From the NCBI GenBank assembly GCA_029549705.1, contig JAKPIR010000348.1, positions 1 to 6,002 on the forward strand: a stretch of 6,002 nucleotides of DNA. Direction: 5' to 3'. The stretch's first letter is position 1; every line of letters starts with the position of its first letter. The translations under genes and the position numbers were made by a program. The DNA comes from Pseudomonadota bacterium (GTDB taxonomy: Bacteria; Pseudomonadota; Gammaproteobacteria; Burkholderiales; Methylophilaceae). The notes under the pieces were generated by a model. That model did no database searches and was not told where the DNA came from. It was given only the letters and a program-made list of their open reading frames with translations. Below are positions 4,767 to 6,002 of this stretch, one piece after another.

Positions 4767-5672
4767 ATGGCAATACCAGACTATCAAACTTTAATGCTGC
4801 CATTACTTAAGATTTTAAGTAATGGGGAAGAACTCCATTTTAGGCCGCTAGTTGAAGTTTTATCAGACGCGTTTGGTTTGTCAGATGTCGAGAGAAAACA
4901 TCTCTTACCCAGTGGAGCAATGACTACAATTAGCAGCCGTGCCGGCTGGGCTAGAACATACTTAAAAAAAGCTGGATTGATTGAGCAACCTAAAAGAGGG
5001 TATGTGAAGATAACCTCTAGAGGATTGTCAGTTCTTGAGAAAAATTTACAGAAAATTGATGTTAAACTTTTAGAGCAATTTCCTGAATTTATTGAATTTA
5101 GAGATGCTGGCAAGACAGAAGTTGAAACTCAAACAATCAGTACGGTTTCGGATACAACTCCAGAAGAAAGTATTGAGAATGCTTTCGTGAAGTTGAATTC
5201 ACAGCTTTCAGCAGATTTGTTAGAAATAATAAAATCCAGTTCTCCAAGTTTTTTCGAAAGGTTAGTTGTAGCTCTATTGTTAGCAATGGGCTATGGTGGC
5301 TCTAGAATAGAAGCTGGCCGTGCAATTGGCCAAAGTGGTGATGGTGGAATTGACGGCATAATTGATGAGGATAAGTTAGGGTTAGATTCAATTTACATTC
5401 AAGCTAAACGATGGGAAGGCACTGTAGGTCGCCCTGAAATACAAAAATTTGTTGGCGCATTGCAAGGTAACCGTGCGCACAAGGGTGTATTTATCACGAC
5501 TTCAGATTTCACCAAAGAAGCGCAAGAGTACGTCAAAAATATCAATAATAAAGTTGTCTTGATAAATGGCTTTACATTGGCAAGATTTATGATTGAGAAC
5601 GATGTTGGTGTATCAACAGTATCTACCTATAAAGTGAAGAAAATTGATTCTGATTACTTTGTGGACGAATAA
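4767..5672 (+). CDS. mrr: Mrr-like restriction endonuclease (type IV family)
   Basis: The product is 301 residues, close to the length of E. coli Mrr. Residues about 5-95 form the Mrr N-terminal winged-helix domain (MLPLLKILSNGEELHFRPLVEVLSD, then SRAGWARTYLKKAGLIEQPKRGYVKIT), likely for DNA recognition. A linker rich in Ser, Thr and Glu (about 113-140) leads to the C-terminal Mrr-type nuclease domain, a PD-(D/E)xK variant: SFFERLVVALLLAMGYGG (161-178), GQSGDGGIDGII (188-199, catalytic Asp D196) and IYIQAKRW (209-216, Q212-x-K214), followed by GALQGNRAHKGVFITTSDFT (230-249). All expected catalytic positions are present. By family it should cut DNA carrying foreign methylation; the actual target is unknown. 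ATG 4767 has a good AGGAG. Its base composition is more AT-rich than that of aspS, and it lies in an accessory cassette with the DUF4160 and DUF2442 genes. No own promoter is evident, so it may depend on read-through from aspS across the palindrome. Confidence 0.9.
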   Translation: MAIPDYQTLMLPLLKILSNGEELHFRPLVEVLSDAFGLSDVERKHLLPSGAMTTISSRAGWARTYLKKAGLIEQPKRGYVKITSRGLSVLEKNLQKIDVKLLEQFPEFIEFRDAGKTEVETQTISTVSDTTPEESIENAFVKLNSQLSADLLEIIKSSSPSFFERLVVALLLAMGYGGSRIEAGRAIGQSGDGGIDGIIDEDKLGLDSIYIQAKRWEGTVGRPEIQKFVGALQGNRAHKGVFITTSDFTKEAQEYVKNINNKVVLINGFTLARFMIENDVGVSTVSTYKVKKIDSDYFVDE

Positions 5673-5678
5673 ATAGTT

Positions 5679-5921
5679 ATGCCAACTGTCTTAAGAATAG
5701 GCGCGTTTCGTTTCTTCTTCTATGCAAATGAAGGTCAAGAACCCGCGCATATTCATGTGCAATCAGATAACAAACTTGCAAAATTTTGGCTACAACCTGT
5801 TAATTTATCGAGTAGTATTAGTTTTAATGCAAAAGAGTTGAATCAATTACTTGGTTTGGTTCGTGAGAATGAGGCTTTATTTTTGGAGGCTTGGAATGAC
5901 TTCTTTAACATTAAACGCTGA
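5679..5921 (+). CDS. DUF4160 domain protein
   Basis: This 80-residue protein begins MPTVLRIGAFRFFFYANEG and continues EPAHIHVQSDNKLAKFWL, the His-x-His-Val centre (H24, H26) that marks DUF4160. The family has no proven function; it is often found directly before DUF2442 genes, as here, and the pair has been suggested to behave like a toxin-antitoxin unit, which is unproven. No signal peptide or membrane segment is seen. It begins 6 bases after the Mrr-like stop without an obvious Shine-Dalgarno, so translation may be coupled to the gene before it. Its 3' end overlaps the DUF2442 gene by 26 bases. ATG 5679 is chosen because the family opens with MP(T/V). Confidence 0.85.
   Translation: MPTVLRIGAFRFFFYANEGQEPAHIHVQSDNKLAKFWLQPVNLSSSISFNAKELNQLLGLVRENEALFLEAWNDFFNIKR
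5885..5889 (+). promoter_or_regulatory. Ribosome binding site of the DUF2442 gene, inside the DUF4160 gene
   Basis: GGAGG stands 6 bases before ATG 5896, within the coding sequence of the DUF4160 gene. It is the strongest Shine-Dalgarno in this cassette and decides the DUF2442 start. A far better site than that of the gene before it would favour more DUF2442 protein than DUF4160 protein from the same mRNA (inference). Confidence 0.8.
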
Positions 5922-6002
5922 ACCAATCGCGCAATCTGTAGAAACATCAGACAGCGAGTTGGTGGTGAGATTAACCGATGGGCGCGTGCTTTCTGCGCCT
6001 TT
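5896..6002 (+). CDS. DUF2442 domain protein (3' end outside window)
   Basis: From ATG 5896 the frame stays open to the window edge, giving 35 complete codons: MTSLTLNAEPIAQSV, then ELVVRLTDGRVLSAP. The pattern V-x-L-x-DGR-x-x-x-x-P is the usual N-terminal strand and turn of DUF2442 proteins, which are small and of unknown function. Full members are about 80-100 residues, so most of the gene lies to the right. It overlaps the DUF4160 gene by 26 bases in another frame, which indicates co-transcription and likely co-regulation. The length supporting the family call is short, but the pairing with DUF4160 strengthens it. Confidence 0.78.
   Translation, partial: MTSLTLNAEPIAQSVETSDSELVVRLTDGRVLSAP

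Noticed and set aside
1..6002. CRISPR array, tRNA, rRNA or riboswitch
   Set aside because: No regularly spaced direct repeats, cloverleaf-like sequence or recognisable conserved RNA motif was found on either strand by reading.

Overview
The window looks like a stretch of betaproteobacterial chromosome, most likely from a Methylophilaceae-type organism with moderate to low GC. The basis is the gene order FmdB-like zinc ribbon, DUF502 membrane protein, aspS, which I know as a common betaproteobacterial arrangement, together with the AT-rich spacers. The taxonomic guess is inference; no marker in the window proves it. All genes I can support lie on the + strand.

Region 1 (1-1205) is accessory DNA. 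The right-hand part of an IS3-family insertion sequence (end of orfA, all of orfB with a complete D-D-35-E triad, and a right terminal inverted repeat ending with CA at 926) abuts the 3' remainder of a HlyD-type type I secretion periplasmic adaptor gene. The IS appears to have cut that gene, leaving about 93 C-terminal codons.

Region 2 (1206-1843) is a 638-base gap with no convincing gene. It is very AT-rich and holds a 15-base palindrome, a long A/T inverted repeat, a cluster of TTTACA/TGTAAA hexamers and, at 1684-1712, a strong hairpin with terminator form that has no evident gene just upstream. A TATAAT -10 box at 1806-1811 probably serves the next gene.

Region 3 (1844-4658) is housekeeping: a small FmdB-family zinc ribbon protein, a two-helix DUF502 membrane protein 5 bases behind it (probably one transcript), a spacer that may end that unit and start the next, then full-length aspartyl-tRNA synthetase. 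The synthetase carries the His and Gly at the two N-terminal positions that mark non-discriminating AspRS, suggesting it charges both tRNA-Asp and tRNA-Asn.

Region 4 (4656-6002) starts with a 102-base nested inverted repeat filling almost all of the aspS-downstream spacer; its left end contains the aspS stop codon and its right end touches the ribosome binding site of the next gene. Then follow an Mrr-like restriction endonuclease (type IV, modification-dependent by family), a DUF4160 protein and the start of a DUF2442 protein overlapping it. These three closely packed genes look like an accessory, possibly defensive, cassette placed behind a conserved gene. I see no CRISPR array, tRNA or rRNA. 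The most interesting items are the 102-base palindromic element with its adjoining cassette, and the unexplained hairpin-rich region 2; neither is proven to be a new system.
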